A stretch of DNA of 10,118 nt, from the NCBI GenBank assembly GCA_044349205.1, contig JBIKRJ010000078.1:1-10118 (forward strand), given 5' to 3'. Source of the DNA: UBA9547 sp044349205. Its GTDB lineage: Bacteria; Bacteroidota; Bacteroidia; Cytophagales; UBA9547. Below, piece after piece: positions 1 to 6,453 of the stretch (its first letter is position 1; every line of letters starts with the position of its first letter). Made by a program: the position numbers and the translations under genes. The notes under the pieces are model-generated. The model had not been told where the DNA came from. It ran no database searches and worked only from the letters and a program-made list of their open reading frames with translations.

Positions 1-771
1 TCCTTTGCCACAGGCTATGTCGCCACTTGTTTTTTTGTCGTAAAATGGCGACTGGGTATCGTGAATTACATCGGTACAGATGGCTACATCGGGTTTCAAT
101 CGTTGAGCAATCATTTCGGCACCACGCAAACCTATTTCTTCTTGAACAGCATTCACCACGTAAAGCGTGTAGGGAAGCCTTACCTTGTTTTCCTTTAGCT
201 GTCGGACTACTTCAGCAATCATAAAGCCTCCTATGCGATTGTCGAGAGCACGACCTACATAATATTTTTCATTCATCACAAAAAAATCGGCATCGAAGGT
301 AACGACAGTGCCCACATTGATACCTTTGGCCAATACTTCCTCTTTTTTGGCGCAACCACAATCGATGCAGATATTTTTGATGGTAGGAATGGGTTCTTTT
401 TCACTTTCCCGCACGTGTATAGCCGGCCAACCAAAAACCCCTTTCACAATGCTATTTTTGGTGTGGATGTTTACACGCATAGAAGGGGCTATTTGATGGT
501 CAGAGCCTCCATTTCGCCTTACGTATAAGTAGCCGTCCTCTGTTATGTAGTTTACAAACCAAGAAATTTCGTCGGCATGGGCTTCAATCACTACCTTGTA
601 GTCTTGCCCAGGATTTACAACCCCAACGGCAGTGCCGTAAGCATCGGTTATTTGTTCGTCGATATAGGGCTTTATGTAGTCGAGCCAAAGTCGCTGGCCA
701 CTGGTTTCAAAACCTGTGGGCGAGGCGTTGTTTAGGTATGTTTCTAGAAATTTTAGGCTAGCGTCGTTCAT
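1..771 (-). CDS. M42 family metallopeptidase (glutamyl aminopeptidase / FrvX type), partial at the left edge
   Basis: The reverse strand from an ATG at 769-771 stays open for 257 codons to the window edge. The predicted protein starts MNDASLKFLETYLNNASPTG. It matches the M42 co-catalytic di-metal aminopeptidase fold (TET-type), which removes N-terminal residues from peptides in the cytoplasm. The expected metal ligands are visible: His65 and Asp67 in the AHADE motif, bridging Asp177 in RALDNRIGG, general base Glu211 and ligand Glu212 in VQEEIGLRGA, and Asp234 in ICTDV. The last ligand, a His near residue 320 in family members, lies outside the window; M42 proteins are usually about 350 residues, so roughly 100 are missing. 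The N-terminal motif ASPTGFE is also typical. The gene is divergent from aroQ. Exact peptide specificity cannot be read from sequence. Confidence 0.93.
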   Translation of the reverse strand, partial: MNDASLKFLETYLNNASPTGFETSGQRLWLDYIKPYIDEQITDAYGTAVGVVNPGQDYKVVIEAHADEISWFVNYITEDGYLYVRRNGGSDHQIAPSMRVNIHTKNSIVKGVFGWPAIHVRESEKEPIPTIKNICIDCGCAKKEEVLAKGINVGTVVTFDADFFVMNEKYYVGRALDNRIGGFMIAEVVRQLKENKVRLPYTLYVVNAVQEEIGLRGAEMIAQRLKPDVAICTDVIHDTQSPFYDKKTSGDIACGKG

Positions 772-795
772 AAGCGTTCGGATTAAAACTGAGGA

Positions 796-803
796 CAAAT
801 ATA
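796..803 (-). promoter_or_regulatory. Bacteroidota -7 element (TATATTTG) for the M42 peptidase gene
   Basis: The minus strand reads TATATTTG, an exact match to the Bacteroidota -7 consensus TAnnTTTG, 24 bases before the ATG of the M42 gene. I see no clear TTTG about 20 bases upstream, so the -33 half is weak or missing. The call rests on the -7 match and its position. Confidence 0.5.
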
Positions 804-844
804 ATTTCTTCGCATGGCTTTATCCGATAAATTTACGATTAAGA

Positions 845-868
845 ATACAGCATTTTAAAACGCTGTAT
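845..868. promoter_or_regulatory. 24-bp palindrome, possible operator between the divergent M42 gene and aroQ
   Basis: The stretch 845-868 is an inverted repeat centred between 856 and 857, with 11 of 12 base pairs matching; the only mismatch is A852 against C861. The half-site is ATACAGC followed by an A/T-rich centre (TTTTAAAA). Its right end touches a weak -7-like sequence, TATCTTGC at 866-873, 16 bases before the aroQ ATG. A protein bound there could block aroQ transcription. Because both flanking genes point away from it, it is not in the position of a terminator. It could also be a hairpin in the aroQ leader if transcription starts further upstream, for example from TAAATTTA at 828-835. 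Confidence 0.4.
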
Positions 869-888
869 CTTGCGCAAAATTCAGCATC

Positions 889-1311
889 ATGAAAGTCATC
901 ATCATCAATGGCCCCAATTTGAACCTGCTTGGGAAAAGAGAAACCGATATTTATGGCAAAAAAAGTTTCGACGAGTTTTTCCCCGAGCTGAAAAACAAAT
1001 TTCCTCAGTTGGAACTTTCCTATTTTCAATCGAACGTAGAAGGGGAATTGATAGACAAATTGCATGAAGTTGGTTTCAGCTATGATGGCATCATAGTGAA
1101 TATGGGTGCCTATACCCATACTTCCATTGCCTTGAGCGATGCCATAGCGGCCATCAAAACACCTGTTGTAGAAGTACACATTTCCAACATCCATGCTAGG
1201 GAAGAATTCCGGCATAAAAGTTTTACGGCTGCCAAAGCAAAAGCCTGCTTAACTGGTTTTGGGTTATATGGCTATGAAATGGCCTTGCAGTATTTCCTAC
1301 AATCCCAATAG
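889..1311 (+). CDS. aroQ: 3-dehydroquinate dehydratase, type II
   Basis: This 140-residue protein has the usual length of type II dehydroquinases, cytoplasmic dodecamers that convert 3-dehydroquinate to 3-dehydroshikimate in the shikimate pathway to aromatic amino acids. The family signatures are all present in order: NGPNLNLLG (7-15), Arg17 and catalytic Tyr22 in the flexible lid, the N-x-GAYTHTS block with Asn71, EVHISNIHAREEF with catalytic His97 and Arg104, and the C-terminal GFGLYGYEMAL (123-133). The ATG at 889 directly precedes the core strand MKVIIINGPN, so there is no room for an alternative start. One variation is visible: the conserved NPGAYTHTS reads NMGAYTHTS (Met72). No other shikimate gene is adjacent; downstream is rpmH with its own promoter, so aroQ looks monocistronic. 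No clear terminator follows it. Confidence 0.97.
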   Translation: MKVIIINGPNLNLLGKRETDIYGKKSFDEFFPELKNKFPQLELSYFQSNVEGELIDKLHEVGFSYDGIIVNMGAYTHTSIALSDAIAAIKTPVVEVHISNIHAREEFRHKSFTAAKAKACLTGFGLYGYEMALQYFLQSQ

Positions 1312-1370
1312 GTTTTGCCTAATCGGGATTTAGCAGCAATGCCCAACAGTTTAAATATTTCGCCTAGCTG

Positions 1371-1402
1371 TTTGGAGTATTCGTACCCAAATCCTATATT
1401 TG
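1371..1402 (+). promoter_or_regulatory. Bacteroidota-type promoter of the rpmH-rnpA cluster
   Basis: TTTG at 1371-1374 is followed, after a 20-base spacer, by TATATTTG at 1395-1402. This matches the Bacteroidota housekeeping sigma consensus (TTTG, 19-20 bases, TAnnTTTG) at every defined position. The predicted transcript would start near 1409, leaving a short leader of about 15 bases before the rpmH ATG at 1425. It probably also drives rnpA and the genes beyond it. Confidence 0.8.
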
Positions 1403-1424
1403 CAGCCCTTTAAAAAAGCAAGGC

Positions 1425-1583
1425 ATGAAAAGGACATATCAACCCTCGAACCGTAAAAGAAGAAACAAACACGGTTTCCGTGAGCGCATGTCGACCGTAG
1501 GTGGTCGCAATGTCATTAGGGCAAGACGTGCCAGAGGAAGAAAAAAATTGTCGGTTTCTAGTGAAAAACGCCATAAGGCCTAA
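1425..1583 (+). CDS. rpmH: 50S ribosomal protein bL34
   Basis: This 52-residue, strongly basic protein begins MKRTYQPSNRKRRNKHGFRE and continues RMSTVGGRNVIRARRARGRKKL. That is the near-invariant bL34 sequence (KRTYQPS, then KHGFR.RM.T..GR.V...RR.KGRK.L). bL34 is a small 23S rRNA-binding protein of the large ribosomal subunit. The usual length is 44-47 residues; a Ser/Glu/His-rich tail (SVSSEKRHKA) makes this one slightly longer, as often in Bacteroidota. It lies directly before rnpA, the arrangement found across bacteria, with only three bases between its TAA and the likely rnpA ATG. The gene is easily missed because of its size. Confidence 0.97.
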   Translation: MKRTYQPSNRKRRNKHGFRERMSTVGGRNVIRARRARGRKKLSVSSEKRHKA

Positions 1584-1586
1584 TTA

Positions 1587-1975
1587 ATGGCTGGCGAAAA
1601 AAAAAACTAATCCGTAAAAATAGCCTTTCAGGAAAAAGTCGGATTGATTCGGTTTTCTTGAAAGGCTCACATTTTTTTATATACCCCTTCCGTTTCAAGT
1701 TTCTATCCACAAAAGAAACTTCAACACCTGAAAAACTTGTCCTGTTTTCGGTAAGTAAGCGCAACTTCAAAAAAGCCACCACACGGAACCTAATTAAAAG
1801 GCGAATGCGCGAAGCCTACCGCCTAAATCAAACATTCCTTGTTACAAATGAAAAACTGCATTTGGCGATGATTTATTCAGCCAAAGAAGCCCTAGATTTT
1901 CGTTTTATAGAAGAAAAACTAATTTTAGGTTTGAAACGTTTATCGGAAAAGCTTTCTACTCCCTCTGTATCATGA
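1587..1975 (+). CDS. rnpA: Ribonuclease P protein component, with an apparent -1 frameshift near its start
   Basis: RnpA is the protein subunit of RNase P, which trims the 5' leader of pre-tRNAs together with the catalytic RNA. The reading frame ending at 1975 carries the RNR signature (TTRNLIKRRMREAYR, 1781-1825) and the N-terminal core RIDSVFLKGSHFFIYPFR (1640-1693). Its position right after rpmH fits. The core frame has no ATG: it is open from 1577, and the first usual start codon is a TTG at 1658, which would remove the conserved residues before LKGSHFF. The natural start is ATG 1587, but that frame reads seven codons (MAGEKKN) and stops at TAA 1608-1610. One extra A in the A10 run at 1597-1606, or a -1 slip, joins ATG 1587 to the core frame and gives a protein of about 129 residues, a normal RnpA length. 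This may be a sequence error or real recoding. An annotation from TTG 1658 (105 residues) would be truncated. Confidence 0.88.
1597..1607 (+). other. A10 run ending in the -1 slippery heptamer A_AAA_AAC in rnpA
   Basis: Ten A residues (1597-1606) followed by C form, in the frame of ATG 1587, the codons GAA AAA AAA AAC and then TAA. Positions 1601-1607 therefore have the X_XXY_YYZ layout of a simultaneous-slippage heptamer. A -1 slip avoids the stop and enters the rnpA core frame. Runs of this length are also prone to transcriptional slippage and to sequencing length errors, so the function is uncertain. Confidence 0.5.
1622..1667 (+). other. Stem-loop 14 bases after the slippery run in rnpA
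   Basis: AGCCTTTCA (1622-1630) is perfectly complementary to TGAAAGGCT (1659-1667). The stem extends inward through a G-T pair (1631/1658) and GAAAA with TTTTC (1632-1636 with 1653-1657), giving about 15 pairs around a 16-base loop. It lies inside the coding sequence, and no T run follows it, so it is not a terminator. Its place 14 bases after the heptamer suggests a possible frameshift stimulator, although the spacer is longer than the usual 5-9 bases. Confidence 0.4.
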
Positions 1976-3639
1976 TGATTCGCAAAAAAATGAAATGGCT
2001 ATCGATAGGAATTGCCTCCATTTCGCTCATTTCTCTTTTTTCATTTACCAACGGCGACAACAAGTTTTTTGAAATAGCCAAAAGCATCGACATCTTCACT
2101 ACGATGTATAAAGAGGTAAATTCGTACTATGTCGACGAGGTAAATCCCACCAAATTCATGAAAACGGGTATCGATGCCATGCTCGAATCGCTCGATCCCT
2201 ATACCAACTACATACCCGAAGACGAGATTGAAGACTACCGCACCATTACCACAGGACAATATGCGGGTGTGGGCGCTGTTATAGGCAAAAGAGGAGAAAA
2301 AACCATCATTCTGATGCCATATGAGAATTTTCCAGCACACAAGTCAGGCCTAAAAATAGGCGACGAACTAATAGAAGTGGATGGAATTTCTGTTAAAAGC
2401 AAAGGCACAAGCGAAGTAAGTAAACTGCTGAAGGGAGCCGCAGGTACCGAAGTAAAAGTAACCTATCGCCGCTACGGTCAAAAAGAAAACACACAAGTAG
2501 TGCTTACCCGCGAAAAAATTAAGGTGGAAAACATTCCCTACTACGGCATGCTAAACAATGACGTAGGCTATTTGCACCTCACCGATTTTACTTCCTCGGC
2601 ATCGAAAGACATAAAAAATGCGCTGCAAAAAATGAAAGAACAAGGCGCTAAAAAACTTGTCTTCGACTTGCGCGACAATCCTGGCGGGCTGCTAAACGAA
2701 GCCATCGCCATTGCCAATATCTTCATTCCGAAAGACAAAGAAATTGTAAGTACAAAAGGAAAAGTATCGGAATGGAACAAAACCTACATGTCGCTCGATG
2801 CGCCTTTTGATACTGAAATGCCCGTAATTGTCCTGACAAGCGGCCGTAGTGCCTCGGCTTCCGAAATTGTGTCGGGAGTGTTGCAAGACTACGATCGTGG
2901 TGTGCTCATCGGACAAAAAACATTTGGAAAAGGATTGGTGCAGGCCACAAGACCTTTGTCTTTCAATTCAGAACTGAAAATTACTACGGCCAAATATTAC
3001 ACACCAAGTGGTCGTTGCATACAAGCCATCGACTATTCCCACAGAAAAGAAGATGGTTCTGTTACTAAATTTGCCGATTCGCTCAGAAAAGAATTTAAAA
3101 CATTGGTGCATGGCCGCAAGGTATACGATGGTGCTGGCATAACCCCCGACATTGAAATAGAAAGACCTGTTTTTGCTCCAATTACCCAAAGCCTCGCCGA
3201 AAAGTCACTCATTTTTGACTATGCCACATTGTATTCGACCGAACACAAAAGCATAGCTTCCGCTCGAGAATTCAAACTGTCGGACGAAGAATACAACAAG
3301 TTTGTTTCATGGTTAAAAGACAAAGAGTATGACTACACCACCAAAGTGGAAACCAGCATCGACGAACTGACCAAAAACGCAAAAAAAGAAAAGTATTTCG
3401 ATGGCGTGAAAGAGAAAATAGAAGCCCTTAAAAATGAGATCAAACACAACAAAGAACACGATATAGTGAAGTTCAAGGACGAGATAAAACAAGTGCTCGA
3501 AAGTGAAATTGTAACACGCTACTATTTGCAAAAAGGTGCCGTTGAATATTCTTTCAATGTGGACTCAGACGTCAAAGAGGCCCTTCGGCTTTTTTCCAAT
3601 ATGGACGATTACCACAAAATATTGAAGGGGACAAAATAA
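1972..3639 (+). CDS. S41 family C-terminal processing peptidase (CtpA/Prc type)
   Basis: This 555-residue serine protease is of the tail-specific family, which acts in the periplasm or at the envelope by recognising and cutting C-termini. Residues 1 to about 28 form a signal peptide or anchor: RKKMKW, then a hydrophobic stretch SIGIASISLISLFSF. An N-terminal helical region follows, then a PDZ domain at about 85-165 (AGVGAVIGKRG, SGLKIGDELIEVDG). The peptidase core follows, with FDLRDNPGGLLNEA and the Ser-Lys catalytic pair: Ser295 in SASASEIV and Lys320 in FGKGLVQ, with Gln324 as the third member. The C-terminal 125 residues are Lys/Glu-rich and helical, as in Bacteroidota homologues. The start ATG overlaps the rnpA stop (ATGA), which indicates translational coupling; ATGs at 1975 and 1990 are possible alternatives. 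The substrate is unknown. Confidence 0.94.
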   Translation: MMIRKKMKWLSIGIASISLISLFSFTNGDNKFFEIAKSIDIFTTMYKEVNSYYVDEVNPTKFMKTGIDAMLESLDPYTNYIPEDEIEDYRTITTGQYAGVGAVIGKRGEKTIILMPYENFPAHKSGLKIGDELIEVDGISVKSKGTSEVSKLLKGAAGTEVKVTYRRYGQKENTQVVLTREKIKVENIPYYGMLNNDVGYLHLTDFTSSASKDIKNALQKMKEQGAKKLVFDLRDNPGGLLNEAIAIANIFIPKDKEIVSTKGKVSEWNKTYMSLDAPFDTEMPVIVLTSGRSASASEIVSGVLQDYDRGVLIGQKTFGKGLVQATRPLSFNSELKITTAKYYTPSGRCIQAIDYSHRKEDGSVTKFADSLRKEFKTLVHGRKVYDGAGITPDIEIERPVFAPITQSLAEKSLIFDYATLYSTEHKSIASAREFKLSDEEYNKFVSWLKDKEYDYTTKVETSIDELTKNAKKEKYFDGVKEKIEALKNEIKHNKEHDIVKFKDEIKQVLESEIVTRYYLQKGAVEYSFNVDSDVKEALRLFSNMDDYHKILKGTK

Positions 3640-3643
3640 TTGT

Positions 3644-3671
3644 TACGAGTTGCGGGCTTTGAGTTGTGAGT
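3644..3671 (+). repeat. Four tandem degenerate heptamers before tsaB
   Basis: Four consecutive 7-base units follow the peptidase stop codon: TACGAGT, TGCGGGC, TTTGAGT and TGTGAGT. Three of the four end in GAGT, and all start with T. The unit length is constant and there are no gaps. Similar short GAGT-type heptamer strings are, to my recollection, common between genes in Cytophagales and related genomes; their role is not established. Confidence 0.55.
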
Positions 3672-3691
3672 AGAATTTAGCAGCAATCTGT

Positions 3692-4405
3692 ATGGAAAAC
3701 ACCCACAATCCACAAAACGCAACCAACAACCTAATACTGTCGGTCGATACCTCTACCAAAGTCTGCTCGGTGGCAATACATGAAAACGGATTGTTGTTGG
3801 CGAATGCTGAAAGATTCGAAGAAAACTCTCACGCCGAACGATTGGCTTTGCTTATTAAAGAGGCCTGCAATATTGCCAAATTGAAACTCGAGCAATTAGA
3901 TGCTTTTGCATTGGCCAAAGGGCCAGGCTCTTACACTGGCTTGCGCATTGGCTCATCTTCGCTGAAAGGACTTTGTTTCGCTTTGGACAAGCCCTTGATA
4001 ACGCTCAGCACCTTGCGCATTATGGCCGAAGGAATATTTCAGATGGTAGATGATGACACTTTGGTTTGCCCCATGATAGATGCAAGGCGTATGGAAGTGT
4101 ACACCGCTGTGTACGATGCCAAAGGAAATACTATACTGCCCGAACAAGCCATGATTGTGGATGAAAACAGTTTTTTAGCTTTATTATCCCAAAACAAAAT
4201 CCTATTTGGTGGAAACGGGGCTGAAAAATGTAAACCCATATTTTCTAGTAAAAATGCCCTGTTTGCATCAGATTGTCACCCTCTTGCCAAAAACATGGGG
4301 CAATTGGCTTTCCATTCCTACAAGGCAAATCAGTTTGCCGATTTGGCATATTTCGAACCCGAGTACTTGAAAGAGTTTTACACGACAGCCAGAACAAAAA
4401 GCTAA
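3692..4405 (+). CDS. tsaB: tRNA threonylcarbamoyladenosine biosynthesis protein TsaB
   Basis: The 237-residue protein belongs to the ASKHA (actin/Hsp70-like) superfamily. TsaB is the partner that binds and stabilises TsaD and, with TsaE, transfers the threonylcarbamoyl group to A37 of ANN-decoding tRNAs. The family hallmarks are the first strand LILSVDTSTKVCSVAI (14-29), SHAERLALLI (46-55), LDAFALAKGPGSYTGLRIG and the following KGLCFAL. The metal-binding HxxxH of TsaD is absent, which separates it from that paralogue. The length is typical (about 230). ATG 3692 leaves a polar 13-residue leader (MENTHNPQNATNN) before the first strand; no other start lies closer. It follows the S41 peptidase by 52 bases on the same strand and probably shares its transcript. 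Confidence 0.95.
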   Translation: MENTHNPQNATNNLILSVDTSTKVCSVAIHENGLLLANAERFEENSHAERLALLIKEACNIAKLKLEQLDAFALAKGPGSYTGLRIGSSSLKGLCFALDKPLITLSTLRIMAEGIFQMVDDDTLVCPMIDARRMEVYTAVYDAKGNTILPEQAMIVDENSFLALLSQNKILFGGNGAEKCKPIFSSKNALFASDCHPLAKNMGQLAFHSYKANQFADLAYFEPEYLKEFYTTARTKS

Positions 4406-4408
4406 AAC

Positions 4409-4440
4409 AAAAAAACATGTATTAGCACTTTTAAAAGTGG
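4409..4440. terminator. Weak candidate terminator between convergent tsaB and gyrB
   Basis: The 35-base gap between two convergent genes contains a perfect 14-bp palindrome, CACTTTTAAAAGTG (4426-4439). On the minus strand it is followed, after about ten bases, by a run of seven T residues (complement of 4409-4415). The hairpin would be A/T-rich with only about five stable pairs, and the T run is not immediately adjacent, so it may work poorly. Position is the main support. Confidence 0.35.
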
Positions 4441-6396
4441 TTACACATCCACTCTTGCATATTTGGCATTCTTCTCGATAAACTCTCTGCGTGGTGGAAC
4501 TTCATCGCCCATAAGCATCGAAAACAAATGGTCGGCCTCGGCAGCTGAATCGACAGTTACCACTTTAAGCGTTCGTGTTTCGGGATTCATGGTGGTTTCC
4601 CAAAGTTGTTCTGGGTTCATTTCGCCCAAACCTTTATAGCGCTGAATGCCTACATTTTCTTCTTTACCATCTTTGGCCAATTCGCGTACAGCTTGTTCGC
4701 GTTGTTGTTCGGTCCAACAATAGCGCATTTCCTTGCCTTTCTTTACTTGGTACAAAGGCGGCTGTGCAATGTAGATATAGCCTTTGTCTATCAAATCCTT
4801 CATGTAGCGATAAAAGAAGGTTAGGATAAGCGTACGGATGTGGCTACCGTCCACATCGGCATCGGTCATGATAATGATTTTGTGGTAACGAAGCTTTTCA
4901 ATGTTCAAGGCGCGATTGTCGTCGTCGCGACCGAAACGCACACCCAAAGCTGTAATCATGTTGCGGATCTCTTCGTTTTCGTAAATCCTATGTTCTTGTG
5001 CTTTTTCTACGTTCAATATTTTTCCGCGCAATGGCAAAATGGCTTGAAAAGCACGGCTGCGCCCTTGTTTGGCAGAACCTCCAGCAGAATCACCCTCCAC
5101 AAGGTACAATTCGCAAATGGCAGGGTCGCTTTCCGAGCAATCAGCAAGTTTTCCTGGCAAACCAGTTCCCGAAAGAACACTTTTGCGTTGCACCATTTCC
5201 CTGGCTTTGCGCGCCGCCTGACGGGCTTGTGCTGCCAAAATCACTTTGCCGACAATAAGTTTTGCTTCTCTTGGGTTTTCTTCCAAGTATAAGGCAAGCA
5301 TTTCGCCCACGACCACGTCCACAGCACCCATTACTTCGTTGTTACCCAACTTGGTCTTGGTCTGCCCTTCAAACTGTGGCTCTTGCACTTTTACCGAAAT
5401 AACCGCGGTAAGCCCTTCGCGAAAATCGTCGCCTGTTATTTCTACTTTGGCTTTTTCGAGTAAGCCCGATTTGTCGGCATACGCCTTCAAGGTACGGGTC
5501 AAAGCCCTGCGAAAACCAGCTACATGGGTTCCTCCCTCGTGCGTGTTGATGTTGTTTACATACGACACCACATTTTCTTGATACGATGTATTGTAGCTAA
5601 TGGCTACTTCGACAGGTACCGGTGGTTTGTCGTTTTCGACATACAGTGGCTCGGGAATGAGTATTTCTTTGGTATCGTCCAAATACCCAACAAACTCCTT
5701 GAGTCCGCCCTCTGAGAAAAACAACTCATTACGAGGTTGGCCTTTTTCATCCAATTCGCGTAAGTCGGTTAAATGAATAGATATTCCCTTGTTTAGATAC
5801 GAAAGTTCGCGTAAGCGCGTAGCCACTGTTTCGTATTTATATTCGGTGGTAGTAAAAATGGAATCGTCGGGCTGAAAAGTAACAGTCGTACCCCTTTTTT
5901 CAGTAGTCCCTACAACTTTTACAGAATATAGGGGAGCCCCCTTGGAGTATTCTTGTTCCCAGATTTTACCCTCGCGGTACACATTTACTTTCAAATGGGT
6001 GGAAAGGGCATTTACACAGGAAACACCGACACCGTGCAAACCACCCGACACTTTGTAAGAGTCTTTGTCAAATTTACCACCTGCGTGTAGTACGGTGAGC
6101 ACCACCTCCAAAGCCGATCGGCCTTCTTTGGCGTGCATGTCAGTAGGAATACCACGACCGTTATCTTCGACCGTGACAGAATTATTTTCGTTGATGGTGA
6201 CTTTGATGGTGTCGCAATGCCCTGCAAGCGCTTCGTCGATGGAGTTGTCTACAACCTCCCAAACCAAATGGTGGAGACCTTTCACGCCTATGTCTCCTAT
6301 GTACATGGCAGGTCTTTTTCTTACTGCCTCTAATCCTTCTAGAACTTGAATACTATCTGCCGAATATCCTTTGATTTCTTCTTTGCTTTCGCTCAT
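4441..6396 (-). CDS. gyrB: DNA gyrase subunit B
   Basis: This complete 651-residue protein is the ATPase subunit of DNA gyrase, which works with GyrA to introduce negative supercoils. The GHKL ATPase motifs are Glu47 and Asn51 (WEVVDNSIDEA), Asp78 (EDNGRGIP) and GGLHGVG (118-124). The transducer domain has THEGGTHVAGFRRAL and the ATP-contacting Lys347 in QTKTK. The TOPRIM domain has EGDSAGG (Glu435), LPLRGKILNVEKA and DADVDGSHIRT (Asp512, Asp514). The C-terminal tail has QPPLYQV, QRYKGLGEMNPEQLWETTM and EFIEKNAKYARVDV, typical of GyrB rather than ParE. The length fits the short form without the enterobacterial insert. Asp437 and Arg458 sit at the quinolone-associated positions and carry the residues usual for sensitive non-enterobacterial gyrases. 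ATG 6394-6396 gives the expected N-terminus (YSADSIQVLEGLEAVRKRPAMYIG). Confidence 0.97.
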   Translation of the reverse strand: MSESKEEIKGYSADSIQVLEGLEAVRKRPAMYIGDIGVKGLHHLVWEVVDNSIDEALAGHCDTIKVTINENNSVTVEDNGRGIPTDMHAKEGRSALEVVLTVLHAGGKFDKDSYKVSGGLHGVGVSCVNALSTHLKVNVYREGKIWEQEYSKGAPLYSVKVVGTTEKRGTTVTFQPDDSIFTTTEYKYETVATRLRELSYLNKGISIHLTDLRELDEKGQPRNELFFSEGGLKEFVGYLDDTKEILIPEPLYVENDKPPVPVEVAISYNTSYQENVVSYVNNINTHEGGTHVAGFRRALTRTLKAYADKSGLLEKAKVEITGDDFREGLTAVISVKVQEPQFEGQTKTKLGNNEVMGAVDVVVGEMLALYLEENPREAKLIVGKVILAAQARQAARKAREMVQRKSVLSGTGLPGKLADCSESDPAICELYLVEGDSAGGSAKQGRSRAFQAILPLRGKILNVEKAQEHRIYENEEIRNMITALGVRFGRDDDNRALNIEKLRYHKIIIMTDADVDGSHIRTLILTFFYRYMKDLIDKGYIYIAQPPLYQVKKGKEMRYCWTEQQREQAVRELAKDGKEENVGIQRYKGLGEMNPEQLWETTMNPETRTLKVVTVDSAAEADHLFSMLMGDEVPPRREFIEKNAKYARVDV

Positions 6397-6416
6397 TAAA
6401 ATGTTTTTTAATCAGG

Positions 6417-6448
6417 TAAAAATAAGGAAAAAAAGCATGGGAAACAAT
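6417..6448 (-). promoter_or_regulatory. Candidate gyrB promoter
   Basis: On the minus strand ATTG (complement of 6445-6448) is followed after 20 bases by TATTTTTA (complement of 6417-6424), close to the Bacteroidota consensus TTTG, 20 bases, TAnnTTTG, with one mismatch in each half. It lies 20-50 bases before the gyrB ATG and just after the stop codon of the upstream hydratase gene. Confidence 0.4.
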
Positions 6449-6453
6449 TGTTG

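Noticed and set aside
820..1215. 131-codon minus-strand reading frame over aroQ
   Set aside because: It is the antisense shadow of aroQ, whose catalytic motifs account for the coding potential here.
1658..1660. TTG at 1658 as the rnpA start
   Set aside because: It would drop the conserved N-terminal RIDSVF segment, which is encoded in the same open frame just upstream. The true N-terminus must lie further upstream, near ATG 1587.
1425..1975. Chromosome origin near rpmH-rnpA and gyrB
   Set aside because: These genes cluster at oriC in many bacteria, but I see only one DnaA-box-like site (CTATCCACA near 1703), inside rnpA, no A/T-rich unwinding region and no dnaA.
1328..3688. Shared 13-mer ATTTAGCAGCAAT before rpmH and before tsaB
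   Set aside because: About one such exact pair is expected by chance in a 10-kb window, and the surrounding bases do not match.
4840..5292. 150-codon plus-strand reading frame inside gyrB
   Set aside because: It is a shadow of the gyrB frame: the opposite strand encodes the invariant TOPRIM motifs, and the shadow product resembles nothing I know.
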